Positions 63,496 to 64,000 of a stretch of 64,000 nt of DNA are shown in pieces. The stretch covers positions 434,001-498,000 of the forward strand of contig NZ_CP124862.1 of the NCBI RefSeq assembly GCF_030013905.1. Direction: 5' to 3'. Both the position numbers and the translations under genes were made by a program. The stretch's first letter is position 1; every line of letters starts with the position of its first letter. Source of the stretch: Petroclostridium sp. X23. GTDB lineage: Bacteria; Bacillota; Clostridia; SK-Y3. Under the pieces are notes generated by a model. That model was not told where the DNA came from. It worked only from the letters and a program-made list of their open reading frames with translations, and did no database searches.

Positions 63496-63945
63496 CTATT
63501 TCAACATTTTTCTAAATTTATCCGTTAACTCTTTCGAATTCTTTTCGCTTCTAGTAATGACCATAATGGTATCATCACCGGCGATGGAACCTATAATCTC
63601 GGGCCAATTCATCGCATCTATTGATGATGCTGCCGCTTGGGCCATCCCCGCCAAAGTCTTGATTACAATAATATTTATCGAGTAATCGATATGGGTTACC
63701 GATTCGGTAAATATCGTTCTTAGTTTTCCTGTAATATTTGTATCGGAAGCATTAATTGAAGCATACTTGTATCTTCCGTTTTCAGCAAGAACTTTAATTA
63801 ATCTCAACTCTTTAATATCACGGGATACCGTTGCTTGCGTCACATCGATGCCGCTTTGTTTTAATTTGTCCGCTAGTTCCTCTTGTGTTTCAATCACATC
63901 ATTTTCAATAATTTGAAGTATTCTGGAATGTCTATCATATTTCAT
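63496..63945 (-). CDS. argR: Arginine repressor ArgR (AhrC)
   Basis: The 149-residue regulator has a winged helix ([20 protein letters not shown] then [13 protein letters not shown]) and a C-terminal hexamerisation/arginine domain with [17 protein letters not shown]. It represses arginine synthesis and activates catabolism when arginine is high. It lies 1 bp after the nadK stop, in the nadK-argR-recN order. Confidence 0.97.
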   Translation of the reverse strand: MKYDRHSRILQIIENDVIETQEELADKLKQSGIDVTQATVSRDIKELRLIKVLAENGRYKYASINASDTNITGKLRTIFTESVTHIDYSINIIVIKTLAGMAQAAASSIDAMNWPEIIGSIAGDDTIMVITRSEKNSKELTDKFRKMLK

Positions 63946-63946
63946 A

Positions 63947-64000
63947 TTATCGGTTTTTTACTCCCCTTTCGGTCAGCTTTTTACGCAGCACATCATAAAA
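63947..64000 (-). CDS. nadK: NAD kinase, C-terminal end (runs off right edge)
   Basis: Eighteen codons are visible, reading [17 protein letters not shown] and a stop at 63947. The FYDVLRKKL wording is typical of the C-terminus of Firmicute NAD kinases, and nadK directly upstream of argR-recN is a conserved order. With so few residues the assignment rests largely on context. Confidence 0.65.
   Translation of the reverse strand, partial: FYDVLRKKLTERGVKNR

Overview
The window is an AT-rich stretch of chromosome from a spore-forming, anaerobic low-GC Gram-positive bacterium, most likely a member of the Clostridia. Support comes from the Firmicute gene order (yqfC-yqfD-phoH-pgpH-ybeY-dgkA-cdd-era-yqzL-recO, and nadK-argR-recN), from sporulation genes (YqfC/YqfD, an alpha/beta-type SASP, a CotJC-like catalase fragment, two SPOCS-domain proteins), from pyruvate phosphate dikinase, and from a ferredoxin-linked 2-oxoacid oxidoreductase next to phosphate butyryltransferase and butyrate kinase. 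I cannot name the genus. No rRNA, tRNA or CRISPR array was seen.

Layout. 1-12 kb (minus strand): start of dgt, ppdK, then the long yqfC-to-recO housekeeping and sporulation cluster. 12-15 kb: rarA and glyA. 15-20 kb (mostly plus strand): a two-gene ThrE-type exporter, then an accessory patch with an MFS remnant, a MITE, a small L,D-transpeptidase, two tiny genes and a large serine recombinase. The recombinase stops exactly where the 3' part of a cotJC-like gene begins. A SASP gene follows. 20-26 kb: nth, glgA, and a two-component system with an HtrA-type protease. 26-33 kb: a complete trpEGDCFBA operon. Its leader carries twelve (G/U)AG triplets and a terminator, the hallmark of TRAP attenuation. 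33-38 kb: paralogous SPOCS proteins with sigma-K-like promoters, ychF, and a DAHP synthase behind a T-box whose specifier reads UUC (Phe). 38-41.5 kb: alanine dehydrogenase, an Lrp regulator and two orphan genes. 41.6-47 kb: a DUF58/BatA/VWA operon without an adjacent moxR. 47.2-47.6 kb: a type I toxin-antitoxin locus. 47.7-51 kb: mnmA-nifU-nifS-iscR. 51-55 kb: an IS4-family element inserted at the very end of an ABC-class ATPase gene that also carries a frameshifting 17-bp duplication. 55-61 kb: a vor/kor-type 2-oxoacid:ferredoxin oxidoreductase with ptb-buk. 61-64 kb: an RseC-like protein, a Cys-rich peptide, recN, argR and the end of nadK.

How the genes fit together. Aromatic amino acid synthesis is represented by DAHP synthase (Phe-tRNA sensing) and by the trp operon (tryptophan sensing through a TRAP-like RNA site), two different RNA controls on one pathway. 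The oxidoreductase, Ptb and Buk would convert 2-oxoacids from amino acid breakdown to acyl-CoA, acyl phosphate and free acid, giving reduced ferredoxin and ATP. Alanine dehydrogenase with Lrp fits the same amino acid economy.

The intergenic DNA is unusually rich in repeats: two MITE copies with terminal inverted repeats, several REP-like GC-rich palindromes, and low-complexity repeats that begin at the stop codons of several genes. The most interesting items are the recombinase-split cotJC, the TRAP-type trp leader, the toxin-antitoxin locus and the two lesions in the ABC-class ATPase gene.
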